Assembly: GCA_002691145.1 (NCBI GenBank)
Contig: NZHE01000023.1
Span: 1 to 64,000 of the forward strand
Reading direction: 5' to 3'
Origin: Rickettsiales bacterium
GTDB taxonomy: Bacteria > Pseudomonadota > Alphaproteobacteria > Methylaequorales > Methylaequoraceae
DNA: 64,000 bases
Under the pieces are notes generated by a model. That model ran no database searches and was not told where the DNA came from. It saw only the letters and a list, made by a program, of their open reading frames with translations. Shown here piece by piece: positions 9,751 through 19,231 of this stretch. Position 1 is the first letter of the stretch; each line of letters begins with the position of its first letter. Position numbers and translations under genes: made by a program.

Positions 9751-9991
9751 ATTTAGATTTTTTTTAATTTTTAATTATTTTTTCATTTTTCTTGTATATT
9801 TTTATAAGATATTTATATCTCCAATAATGCGCGGTAACTGCAGATTTTATCCAACATGTTCTGATTATGCAATCCAAGCATTAAAAGTTCATTCTTTCTG
9901 GAAAGCTACTTTATTGATTATTTTAAGAATTCTTAAATGTAATCCATTCGGTGGTAAAGGCTATGACCCAGTTCCATTTAAAAAAAAATAA
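9710..9991 (+). CDS. yidD: Membrane protein insertion efficiency factor YidD (likely start ATG 9725)
   Basis: KIFISPIMRGNCRFYPTCSDYAIQALKVHSFWKA...RILKCNPFGGKGYDPVP. Confidence 0.93.
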   Translation: MKIKKMKQHGSKNKFRFFLIFNYFFIFLVYFYKIFISPIMRGNCRFYPTCSDYAIQALKVHSFWKATLLIILRILKCNPFGGKGYDPVPFKKK

Positions 9992-10478
9992 TAAATTAAA
10001 AAAAAAATTCAGTATTTTAAGTTTACTTGAACTTGAAGTAATTAGAGATTTTAGAAAGGATAATTTATACCAAAATTTAAATGGAAATTTTGAACTTTAC
10101 AAAGATGACAGTAATTCCTCTACAAAACACTTTGGACTTTTTATTAATAAAGAATTAATAAGCGCTTTAACACTTATAGAAAATACCTTTTTAGAGAATA
10201 GCAAATTAAAAGCTATTCAGATTAGAGGAATGTCAACAAAAAAAAAATTTCAGAAAAAAGGTTTTGGCTCTGCTTTAATCGAAAAGGTAATTAATATTCT
10301 TAAATTTGAAAAAAAATATGAAATCTTATGGTGTAATTCTAGAATAGAGTCCTTAGGTTTTTATAAAAATAATTACTTTACTCCTGTCGGTAACATTTTT
10401 AATATAAAGAATATAGGAAAACATCAAAAATTATATATTGTTCTAAAAGAATGGCAAAAGATTCAAAATTTCACATAG
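9951..10478 (+). CDS. GNAT-like N-acetyltransferase
   Basis: IQIRGMSTKKKFQKKGFGSALIEKVI...SLGFYKNNYF. Confidence 0.75.
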   Translation: MVKAMTQFHLKKNNKLKKKFSILSLLELEVIRDFRKDNLYQNLNGNFELYKDDSNSSTKHFGLFINKELISALTLIENTFLENSKLKAIQIRGMSTKKKFQKKGFGSALIEKVINILKFEKKYEILWCNSRIESLGFYKNNYFTPVGNIFNIKNIGKHQKLYIVLKEWQKIQNFT

Positions 10479-11029
10479 ATTTAAATAAGGCTAAAAATTT
10501 TTTTAAAAAAAAAATGGAAAAAAATTTTAGTTCTGATTCAGATTCAGAAAAACAAAACTTTAGAGATTATGATGAAGAAACAATCAAAATAAGTAAATTA
10601 TCTGCAAGGATTGATTTTTTAAAAGATTCACTTGGGAATAAACAGAAAAGAAATAAAAAAGTAAAAATAGAGCCCTTAGAGAAAAAGAGTGTTTTAAATA
10701 AAAAAAAGGTTTTTATTCCTTCCCTGAAAAATAAAGATGTAAACAAAAGACCCCTTAGGAATTACATTATGGATGTTTTGGGTGGTGAGAGTAATGAGTG
10801 TGTAATAATGAAAGATTTTGAAATTAACCAAAAATTATATTTGTCCGGAAACGTAAATCATATTCCAGAGAATTTGATAAAACTTTTAGTAAAAGATAGG
10901 ATGATAAGACTTGTTAGTGAAAAATACGAACAGAAAAAAAACTTAAAGAAAACTTACTTTGTAAAAGAGACTTTTGGTATATCTGAATTGAAAAGATCAA
11001 AATTAAGAAATAACAAAAAATTTAAATAG
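10451..11029 (+). CDS. Hypothetical Lys-rich protein
   Basis: 192 aa ORF overlapping the upstream gene. Confidence 0.6.
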   Translation: MAKDSKFHIDLNKAKNFFKKKMEKNFSSDSDSEKQNFRDYDEETIKISKLSARIDFLKDSLGNKQKRNKKVKIEPLEKKSVLNKKKVFIPSLKNKDVNKRPLRNYIMDVLGGESNECVIMKDFEINQKLYLSGNVNHIPENLIKLLVKDRMIRLVSEKYEQKKNLKKTYFVKETFGISELKRSKLRNNKKFK

Positions 11030-11032
11030 TAT

Positions 11033-11407
11033 ATGTCTGTAGTTCAACTAAATGTTTTTGATGAACCCCTAGAATTGTGTTCGAATGATCCTTTAACAGG
11101 TTTTACGAGAAATGGATGTTGTTCCTCTCATGAAAAAGATCATGGAGATCATTTTGTATGTAGTTCTGTTACAGAAAAGTTTTTAAAATTTTCCTTGGGG
11201 AAAGGTAACGATCTTATTACTCCAAATCCATCTTTTAACTTTAAGGGTCTAAAACCTGGAGATAAATGGTGCTTGTGCACCTCTAGATGGATAGAATCCT
11301 TAAAAAATGACGTTGCGCCTAAAGTTTATCTTAAATCAACAAATAAACTTGTGTTGGAAAAAATTAATTTAGTGATTTTGAAAAAATTTGCTATAGAAGT
11401 AAATTAA
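11033..11407 (+). CDS. DUF2237 family protein
   Basis: NVFDEPLELCSNDPLTGFTRNGCC...HFVCSSVTEKFLKFS...GDKWCLCTSRW. Confidence 0.85.
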   Translation: MSVVQLNVFDEPLELCSNDPLTGFTRNGCCSSHEKDHGDHFVCSSVTEKFLKFSLGKGNDLITPNPSFNFKGLKPGDKWCLCTSRWIESLKNDVAPKVYLKSTNKLVLEKINLVILKKFAIEVN

Positions 11408-11420
11408 TTGATTAAATAAA

Positions 11421-11945
11421 ATGAAAAAAATAATTATTATCTCAGCAACAAAAAACTCAAATTTTACATTATCAGAAAAAATAAATCTTTTTTTTGAAAG
11501 CAAAAATTTGTATGATTCAAACGTAGTTTCTCTGGAAGATTATAATTTACCTTTATATACTCCAACTTTAGAAGAAACTTTTCAAAAATCAAATAGCTTT
11601 CCCGATGAAATAGAAATAATTAAAGAATTGCTTTTAGATAGCGATGCTATGGTCTGGTGTAGCCCCGAATATAACGGTGGTATATCTCCGATTGTCACAA
11701 ACTCAATTGCTTGGATAAGCAGAGCGACAACAAATTGGAAGGATGCTTTTTTGGAAAAAAAGACTCTTGTATGTACCTCTTCTGGTGGAAATGGACAAAA
11801 TTTTATTGATGGTTTTAAAATGCAACTTAAGTATTTAGGAGCCGATGTAATTGATGACTCTTTTGTTCAGACTAAAAAAACTGGATTTGACTACAATTTA
11901 CTTGAACATACTTTAAATATCTTTCATGAATCAGTAACTAACTAA
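11421..11945 (+). CDS. NADPH-dependent FMN reductase family protein
   Basis: SATKNSNF..., WCSPEYNGGISPIVTNSIAW, TSSGG. Confidence 0.85.
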   Translation: MKKIIIISATKNSNFTLSEKINLFFESKNLYDSNVVSLEDYNLPLYTPTLEETFQKSNSFPDEIEIIKELLLDSDAMVWCSPEYNGGISPIVTNSIAWISRATTNWKDAFLEKKTLVCTSSGGNGQNFIDGFKMQLKYLGADVIDDSFVQTKKTGFDYNLLEHTLNIFHESVTN

Positions 11946-12000
11946 ATTTTATAGATTTAAGTCGTAAATTATTATGCAAGCTTGCTTTCCATTAACTATA

Positions 12001-12036
12001 AAAGGGATGTTTTTAAACATCCCTTTTTATTTAACT
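12001..12036 (+). terminator. Rho-independent terminator
   Basis: AAAGGGATGTTT-TT-AAACATCCCTTT hairpin-like inverted repeat followed by a T-rich tract. Confidence 0.85.
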
Positions 12037-12057
12037 TTTTTATATTATCTATAAACT

Positions 12058-13485
12058 ATGCTTAAGAGTGTAAATTATAACTCGCTTGTTAATGGTGAGT
12101 GGGTTAATGGGAATAGTAAATTTGGGGTTTTTAATCCAGCCAATCAATCCCTAATTGGCGAAGTCTTTGATGTAGGAAAAAAAGGCGCAGAGACTGCGAT
12201 TATTTCAGCACAAAGAGCTTTCTCAACTTGGTCTTTGAGAACTTCAGATGAGAGAGCAAATATTCTTATGAACTGGTTTAATCTCATTTTAAAAAATAGA
12301 GAAGAAATTTCAAAAATTATTACTCTCGAGTCAGGGAAACCAATAGGCGAATCTCTTATTGAGGTAGAATATGGAGCTTCATTTATAAAATGGTTTGCGG
12401 AACAAGCCAAAAGAATCAAAGGTAATGTGTTAAGTACGAATGATAATTCTAAAAGGATGCTAATTTACAAGCAACCAATTGGTGTGGTATCTGCTATTAC
12501 ACCATGGAATTTCCCATTAGCAATGATAACACGCAAAGCTTCCGCTGCACTAGCTGCGGGTTGCACAGTTGTTCTTAAACCGAGTGAATTAACTCCAATA
12601 ACTGCAAATAGGATTGCAGAATTGTCCTTAGAAGCAGGATTTCCAAAAGGTATTTTTAATGTGATAAATGGAAATCCACTCCAAATAGGTGAGGTTATGT
12701 CTACACATAAATTTGTAAAAAAGATAACCTTTACCGGTTCTACAAAAGTTGGTAAGTATCTTATGAAAAATGCATCAGATTCTATAAAGGGAATTTCTTT
12801 GGAGCTTGGAGGAAATGCGCCATTTGTAATTTTTGACGATGCTGATTTGAATGATTCAGTTGAAGGTTTTATTTTGTGTAAGTTTAGAAACGCAGGACAA
12901 ACCTGCATTTCAGCTAATCGTTTATTCGTTCATGAAAAAATTTATGATACGTTTATGGATAAATTAACAAAAAGAATAAAGAATCTTACAATTGATGATG
13001 GTTTAAAAAATCCTGATATTGGACCTTTGATTTCTGAAAAAGCAATTTTAAAAATCGAAGACCACATTCAAGATGCAATTTCAAAAGGCGCTAAAATCTT
13101 AATAGGAGGTAAAAAAAGTAGTAAAGGAAAATTTTTCTTTGAGCCTTCTGTAATAATTAATGTGTCGCAAGAGATGAAAGTGTTCAAAGAGGAAAATTTC
13201 GGTCCAATCATTCCTGTAATTAAATTTTCAACAGATGAGGAAGTTGTAAATTATTGCAATTCGACTAATTATGGTTTGGCAGCATATTTTTTTACTAAGA
13301 ACCAAAATAGAATTTGGAAATTTTCTGAGAATTTAGAATACGGTATGTTTGGGATTAATACTGGTAAGATATCAACTTATCAGAATCCTTTTGGAGGATG
13401 GAAAGAATCTGGAATAGGTAGAGAGGGTTCAGAAGAGGGTTTAGAGCCATTTTTAGAAAAAAAATTTGTTAATTGGAAAATTTAA
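12058..13485 (+). CDS. gabD: NAD(P)-dependent succinate-semialdehyde dehydrogenase-type aldehyde dehydrogenase
   Basis: ITPWNFPLAMITRKASAALAAGCTVVLKPSELTP, FTGSTKVGK, LELGGNAPF, NAGQTC. Confidence 0.88.
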   Translation: MLKSVNYNSLVNGEWVNGNSKFGVFNPANQSLIGEVFDVGKKGAETAIISAQRAFSTWSLRTSDERANILMNWFNLILKNREEISKIITLESGKPIGESLIEVEYGASFIKWFAEQAKRIKGNVLSTNDNSKRMLIYKQPIGVVSAITPWNFPLAMITRKASAALAAGCTVVLKPSELTPITANRIAELSLEAGFPKGIFNVINGNPLQIGEVMSTHKFVKKITFTGSTKVGKYLMKNASDSIKGISLELGGNAPFVIFDDADLNDSVEGFILCKFRNAGQTCISANRLFVHEKIYDTFMDKLTKRIKNLTIDDGLKNPDIGPLISEKAILKIEDHIQDAISKGAKILIGGKKSSKGKFFFEPSVIINVSQEMKVFKEENFGPIIPVIKFSTDEEVVNYCNSTNYGLAAYFFTKNQNRIWKFSENLEYGMFGINTGKISTYQNPFGGWKESGIGREGSEEGLEPFLEKKFVNWKI

Positions 13486-13494
13486 TTATACAAG

Positions 13495-14832
13495 ATGCAT
13501 TTTGATTTATTTGTTATAGGAGGCGGTTCCGGGGGTGTGAGGGCAGCAAGAGTGGCCAGCTCTAACGGAAAAAAGGTTGGTCTTGCCGAAGGCTCGGATC
13601 TTGGTGGAACATGTGTGAATAGGGGATGTATTCCCAAAAAACTGTATTCATACTCTTCTCATTTCTCAGAAGAAATTCAAGTTATGAAATCTTTTGGTTG
13701 GTCAGTAGGTAATATTAATTTTTCTTGGTCAGATTTAGTAAATAACAAAAAAAAAGAGATTCAGAGGTTAAATAAAATTTATCAAACCCTACTAGAAAAT
13801 TCTGGAGTTAAGATCTTTAACTGTTTTGCTGCTTTTAAAAACGAAAAAATAATTAAATTAAATAATATGGAGGTGTCAGCAGATAAAATTATAATTGCGG
13901 TCGGAGGAACACCTGTAATTCCGGATATAGAGGGTTCTGAGCACATTATCTCTTCTGATGAAGCATTTGATATAAAAAGACTTCCAAATAAAATTTTAAT
14001 TATAGGTGGCGGATATATAGCTTTAGAATTTGCTTCTATTTTTAATGGATTAGGTGTTGATACAACTATATGTATTAGAAGTGATAAAATTCTAAGAGAT
14101 TTTGATACAGAGGTTGCGTTATTCCTTAAAGCAGAAATGGAAAAAAAAGGAATTAAATTTATTCATAATTCAAATCTCAGTCAGATTGTTAAAAATTCTG
14201 AACAACTTTGCGTTAAAATTAACAATGAAAACTTTAAATTTGATGTAGTAATGGCCGCTACTGGAAGAAAGTCAAACTTAGATTTGTTAAATATAAAAAA
14301 TACAGATATAAAACTCAATAAAAATCAATCAATCATTGTTGATGATTTTTTTGAAACTTCAAGTAAGGATATATATGCCATAGGGGACGTTATAGATAGA
14401 GTTCAGTTAACACCTGTAGCTATAGCCGAAGCAATGACATTGATATCAAATATTTTTGAAAAAAAAAATAAATCTTTCGATTATAATTACATACCAACTG
14501 CTATTTTTGCTAATCCAAATATGGCATCAGTTGGTCTCAGTGAAGAACAAGCATCAAAGAAGTTTGATGAAATTGAGGTTTACATTAGTAAATTTAGACC
14601 TCTTAAATATTCTTTATCGAAACATAATGAGAAAGTTCTTATAAAATTAATAGTGGATAAAAGAACAAATATTGTGGTTGGCCTTCACTACATCGGTGCT
14701 GATGCAGCTGAAATAATTCAAGGTTTTTCTGTTGCAATTTTAAAAGGTATAACAAAAAAAGATTTAGACGATACGATTGGAATACATCCATCTAGCGCAG
14801 AAGAAATAGTAACTTTAAAAGAAAAAAGATAA
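13495..14832 (+). CDS. gor: Glutathione-disulfide reductase
   Basis: FVIGGGSGGVRAARVA, GGTCVNRGCIPKKL, IGGGYIALEFA, AIGDV, HPSSAEE. Confidence 0.93.
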   Translation: MHFDLFVIGGGSGGVRAARVASSNGKKVGLAEGSDLGGTCVNRGCIPKKLYSYSSHFSEEIQVMKSFGWSVGNINFSWSDLVNNKKKEIQRLNKIYQTLLENSGVKIFNCFAAFKNEKIIKLNNMEVSADKIIIAVGGTPVIPDIEGSEHIISSDEAFDIKRLPNKILIIGGGYIALEFASIFNGLGVDTTICIRSDKILRDFDTEVALFLKAEMEKKGIKFIHNSNLSQIVKNSEQLCVKINNENFKFDVVMAATGRKSNLDLLNIKNTDIKLNKNQSIIVDDFFETSSKDIYAIGDVIDRVQLTPVAIAEAMTLISNIFEKKNKSFDYNYIPTAIFANPNMASVGLSEEQASKKFDEIEVYISKFRPLKYSLSKHNEKVLIKLIVDKRTNIVVGLHYIGADAAEIIQGFSVAILKGITKKDLDDTIGIHPSSAEEIVTLKEKR

Positions 14833-14894
14833 AAAAATTCAAATTTAAAATTTTTCGTGTAAACATTGATATAAATTTTAAAAAAAATATTACT

Positions 14895-16241
14895 ATGAGA
14901 AATTGGAAGCCGAATAGCTGGAGCAATAAAAAAGCATTGCACCAACCAATTTATAGGGATAAGAAGAGACTTGAACTTACATTAGAAAAGCTCAAAAAAC
15001 TTCCTCCATTAGTCTTTGCTGGTGAAGTGCGAGATTTAAAAAAAGAATTGGCAGGATGTGTAGACGGAAGAGGATTTTTACTACAGGCGGGTGACTGCGC
15101 AGAAAGTTTTGCTGAATTTCATCCTGATAATATTAGGGACACATTCAGGGTAATATTGCAAATGGCAGTGCTTCTAACATTTGCCGCTAATGTTCCAGTT
15201 GTAAAGGTAGGAAGAATGGCAGGACAATTTGCAAAGCCTAGGTCCTCACCTGTTGAGAATAAAAATGGAGTAGAGCTTCCAAGTTACTTGGGCGACAGTA
15301 TAAATTCAATTGAATTTAATGAAATCTCCAGACTGCCTGAACCTAATAGAATGATAGAAGCTTACAATCAATCAGCAGCAACGCAAAATCTGTTAAGAGC
15401 GTTTGCCAATGGGGGTTATGCAGATTTATCTTATGTTCAAAATTGGAATTTAGACTTTGTTAAAAAATCTTCACAGGGTTCAGCGTTTAAAAAGATTGCA
15501 GACAGAATTTCAGAAAGTATTAATTTTATGAAAGCATGCGGAGTAAATAGCAAAACTTCAAAAGAATTAGCAGAGTGTAAATTTTATACTTCACATGAAG
15601 CACTTTTATTACCTTTTGAAGAGTCTTTTTCTAGAATTGATAGTACTACTGGTGATTGGTACGATGTATCAGCCCACATGTTATGGATTGGGGATAGAAC
15701 TAAACAACTTAATGGGTCACATGTAGAGTTTTGTAGTGGTATTAGTAACCCAATTGGGATTAAAGTGGGTCCTTCAACTGACGTAGATGAACTAATGAAA
15801 GTAATTGAGTTCTTAAATCCAGAAAATGAGGCAGGAAAAATTACATTAATTATAAGAATGGGTATAGAAAAAATAGAAAACTGCTTTCCTCCTATTTTAA
15901 AAAAAATCAAACAGGCAGGTTATAAAGTTATTTGGTCTTGTGATCCTATGCATGGAAACATTGAAAAAACTAATAATGGATATAAAACCAGAAATTTTTT
16001 AAATATATTAAAAGAAGTTAAAATTTTTTTTAACATACATAAAGTTGAGGGCACATATGCTGGTGGTATTCATCTCGAAATGACTGGACAAAACGTTACA
16101 GAATGTTTGGGTGGTATGCAAAAGATTACAGATGAGGATCTAGAAGCCAGGTATCATACATTTTGTGATCCAAGATTAAATGCATCTCAATCTATAGAAC
16201 TTGCTTTTTTATTAGCTGGTTCTATAAAAGAATTTGAATAA
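14895..16241 (+). CDS. Class II 3-deoxy-7-phosphoheptulonate synthase
   Basis: LQAGDCAESF, VGRMAGQFAKPRS, CDPMHGN, GGIHLEMTGQNVTECLGG. Confidence 0.95.
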   Translation: MRNWKPNSWSNKKALHQPIYRDKKRLELTLEKLKKLPPLVFAGEVRDLKKELAGCVDGRGFLLQAGDCAESFAEFHPDNIRDTFRVILQMAVLLTFAANVPVVKVGRMAGQFAKPRSSPVENKNGVELPSYLGDSINSIEFNEISRLPEPNRMIEAYNQSAATQNLLRAFANGGYADLSYVQNWNLDFVKKSSQGSAFKKIADRISESINFMKACGVNSKTSKELAECKFYTSHEALLLPFEESFSRIDSTTGDWYDVSAHMLWIGDRTKQLNGSHVEFCSGISNPIGIKVGPSTDVDELMKVIEFLNPENEAGKITLIIRMGIEKIENCFPPILKKIKQAGYKVIWSCDPMHGNIEKTNNGYKTRNFLNILKEVKIFFNIHKVEGTYAGGIHLEMTGQNVTECLGGMQKITDEDLEARYHTFCDPRLNASQSIELAFLLAGSIKEFE

Positions 16242-17916
16242 ACAAATTGGTAAAATCTTGAGTTTAAAATTTCAAATTTTTCAAAGACATACAATAGTTG
16301 GTGATATTGAGAATAACTTTATACTATTAAAAAAGGCTTATTTAGATTCAGTAAAACTAAAATGTGATTTTTTTTTAACCCCTGAAATGTATTTAAGCGG
16401 ATATCCACCGAAAGATCTATTGCTAAGGAATGACTTTAATAAAAAACTAATTGTATTCCAGGAAAAGATAAAAAAGCTGACTAGAAATAGGAAAACTTTA
16501 CTTGTTTTGGGTACTCCCCAAAAAAAGTATGATGGTTTGTTCAATTCGGCAATAGTTTTTCAGGATGGAAAAATACTTAAAGAATTTACAAAGATTGTAC
16601 TACCAAATTATGGAGTTTTTGATGAAAAAAGATATTTTATTAGTGGAGCTATAAGTGATGATTATTTTCTATTTCAAGACAAAAAAATAAGAATATTAAT
16701 TTGTGAGGATATTTGGGATGACAATTTAATAAGTAAAATTTCAAATAAAGGGTATGATTTTTTGTTAGTTATAAATGCTTCCCCATTCGAAAAAGATAAG
16801 TTTATGCTGAGGTATAAATTAATAAAAAAAAGAGTTAGGCAATTCAACGCGCCACTTATTTATCTGAATTCTTCAGGTTCACAAGATGATTTAATTTTTG
16901 ATGGAGGTTCTTTTTTGATGAATGAAAATGGAGAAATTGAACATCAAAATCCATTTTTTATAAACTCTTCTAATACTTTTACTTATAATCCAAGAAAAAA
17001 AAATAAGAAAAAAAAGAAGATAGTAAAATTAAATTACAATAAAAATTTATATGATGCACTTGTAGTGAGTTTGAGAAATTATTTTAATGCTCTAGACTTT
17101 AAAAATATTGTAGTAGCTATTTCGGGTGGAATTGATTCCGCACTTTCTGCAGTAATTGCCTGTGATGCAGTTGGAAATAAAAACGTAAAAGGATATTACC
17201 TTCCTTCTAAATTTTCCTCTAACGAAAGTATGAATGATGCAAAAACTCTATCAAAAAATTTAAAAATTCAGCTTGTAGAACTCTCTATTATTAATCTTTT
17301 TAATGAATATATTAATACTTTAAATCCTGAATTTAAAAACTTTTCAAATGATGTTACAGAAGAAAATATTCAGTCAAGGATAAGAGGATCTATGATGATG
17401 GCAATATCAAATAAATTTAATTCACTTTTAATTACCACTGGAAATAAGTCAGAATTAGCAGTTGGTTATTCGACAATTTATGGTGATATGTGCGGCGGAT
17501 ATTCAATACTTAAAGATGTTTATAAAACAGAAGTTATGAAATTAGCTAAATTTAGGAATTTGAATTTTTCAGATTTATGTTTATTAAAAAAATTTAAAAT
17601 TATACCAAAAAATATTATTTCAAAAGAACCAACTGCTGAACTGCGTTACAATCAAAAAGATTCAGATTCTCTGCCCTCATACAAATTATTGGATAAGGTA
17701 CTTTTTTGTCTAATAGAAAAAAATATGAGCTTAGAGGAAATAAAAAATCTTGGCTTTGACAAGCAAATAATCTTAGATATATGGAATATGATAAAAAATT
17801 CTGAGTTTAAAAGATTTCAAAGTGTTCTAGGTCCAAAGATTTCAATCATGAATTTTGACAGTGATAGGAGATTTCCAATTATCAATAAATTTAAAATAGA
17901 TAATTTACCATGTTAA
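16234..17916 (+). CDS. nadE: Glutamine-dependent NAD+ synthetase
   Basis: Nitrilase-like N-terminus (LTPEMYLSGYPPKDLL, ICEDIWDD) plus SGGIDSALSA and TTGNKSELAVGYSTIYGDMCGGYSILKDVYKTEV. Confidence 0.95.
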   Translation: MNKQIGKILSLKFQIFQRHTIVGDIENNFILLKKAYLDSVKLKCDFFLTPEMYLSGYPPKDLLLRNDFNKKLIVFQEKIKKLTRNRKTLLVLGTPQKKYDGLFNSAIVFQDGKILKEFTKIVLPNYGVFDEKRYFISGAISDDYFLFQDKKIRILICEDIWDDNLISKISNKGYDFLLVINASPFEKDKFMLRYKLIKKRVRQFNAPLIYLNSSGSQDDLIFDGGSFLMNENGEIEHQNPFFINSSNTFTYNPRKKNKKKKKIVKLNYNKNLYDALVVSLRNYFNALDFKNIVVAISGGIDSALSAVIACDAVGNKNVKGYYLPSKFSSNESMNDAKTLSKNLKIQLVELSIINLFNEYINTLNPEFKNFSNDVTEENIQSRIRGSMMMAISNKFNSLLITTGNKSELAVGYSTIYGDMCGGYSILKDVYKTEVMKLAKFRNLNFSDLCLLKKFKIIPKNIISKEPTAELRYNQKDSDSLPSYKLLDKVLFCLIEKNMSLEEIKNLGFDKQIILDIWNMIKNSEFKRFQSVLGPKISIMNFDSDRRFPIINKFKIDNLPC

Positions 17917-19226
17917 GATTTGCACCAAGTCCAACTGGTTTTTTACATGTTGGAAATGCAAGAGTTGCACTATTAAATTTTATTTTTGCAAGAAAAAATA
18001 ATAAAAAGTTTTTACTCAGGATTGATGATACTGACTCTGAAAGATCCAAAAAAAAATTTGTTGAAGCTATAAAAGAAGACTTAAACTGGTTAGGAATCAA
18101 ATTTGATGATTGCTTTTCTCAATCACAAAGAATTAAAGAATACGATATCATTGTTAAAAAACTAAAATCTGAAAAAAAAATATATCCATGCTTTGAGACT
18201 CCTAATGAATTAGAAATAAAAAGAAGAATTCAACTTAAAACTGGCAAACCTCCAATTTACGATCGAGAGGCTTTGAAGTTAACTGAAAAAGAAATAGTTA
18301 ATTTACAGAAATTAGGAAAGAAACCTCATTGGAGGTTATTTCTTGATGATAATCCAATTGAATGGATGGATTTAATTCATGATACAATTAAGTTTGAAAA
18401 TTTGTCAATTTCCGATCCAATAGTAATTAGATCTGATAACACTCCATTATTTACTCTTACTTCAGTTATAGACGATGCGTATTACGGAATAACTCATGTT
18501 TTACGAGGAGATGATCATATTACTAATACTGCTGCTCAAATCAAACTGTTTCAGTACATTGATGCTAAAATTCCTACTTTTGGACATTTCCCTTTATTAA
18601 AAAGTTCAAGTGGTGGGGAAATGTCCAAAAGATTTAACTCCTTTTCGTTAAGAGAGATAAAAAAAAAAGAAATAAGTCCCGACGTTTTGACCACAATACT
18701 CTCTAGATTGGGAACAAATCTACCAATGGACTCGAATTTATCTTTGAAAGAATTAATTAAGGAGTTTAATATTAAAAGTTACGCAAAAAATGTAATAAAA
18801 TTCAGCTTTGAAGAAGTAAAAAAGCTTAATGCTAAGTATTTAAAAAGTAATGATTATCAAGAAATTAAACACAAAGTTGATTTTGATTTTTCTAAGGAGT
18901 TTTGGTTGGCTATAAGAGATAATATTGATAATTTAGAGGATATAAAAATATGGTTTGAAATTGTGTACAAAAATAAACTTTTTAAAAATGAAAAAAAAAT
19001 AGATGACAAAGTAATAAGAGCTGCAATTAAATGTTTGCCAGTTCAAATTGATACTAGCTCTTGGTATGGGTGGACAAAAAAGATTAGCTTGATGACTAAT
19101 GTTAAAGGGAAAAAATTATATTTATCTTTGAGATTAAAACTTACAGGCATGGAAAAAGGACCTGAGATGAATTTACTGTTGCCATTATTGCAAAGAGAAA
19201 AAATTTTTCAAAGACTGAATAGTTAA
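17910..19226 (+). CDS. gltX: Glutamate--tRNA ligase
   Basis: RFAPSPTGFLHVGNARVALLN, HVLRGDDHITNTAAQI, MSKRFN. Confidence 0.95.
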   Translation: MLRFAPSPTGFLHVGNARVALLNFIFARKNNKKFLLRIDDTDSERSKKKFVEAIKEDLNWLGIKFDDCFSQSQRIKEYDIIVKKLKSEKKIYPCFETPNELEIKRRIQLKTGKPPIYDREALKLTEKEIVNLQKLGKKPHWRLFLDDNPIEWMDLIHDTIKFENLSISDPIVIRSDNTPLFTLTSVIDDAYYGITHVLRGDDHITNTAAQIKLFQYIDAKIPTFGHFPLLKSSSGGEMSKRFNSFSLREIKKKEISPDVLTTILSRLGTNLPMDSNLSLKELIKEFNIKSYAKNVIKFSFEEVKKLNAKYLKSNDYQEIKHKVDFDFSKEFWLAIRDNIDNLEDIKIWFEIVYKNKLFKNEKKIDDKVIRAAIKCLPVQIDTSSWYGWTKKISLMTNVKGKKLYLSLRLKLTGMEKGPEMNLLLPLLQREKIFQRLNS

Positions 19227-19231
19227 AAATT

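Noticed and set aside
12465-12908. 147-aa minus-strand ORF
   Set aside because: Fully antisense to the strongly supported gabD-like gene; low-complexity translation with no motif.
15584-15910. 108-aa minus-strand ORF
   Set aside because: Antisense to class II DAHP synthase; no family features.
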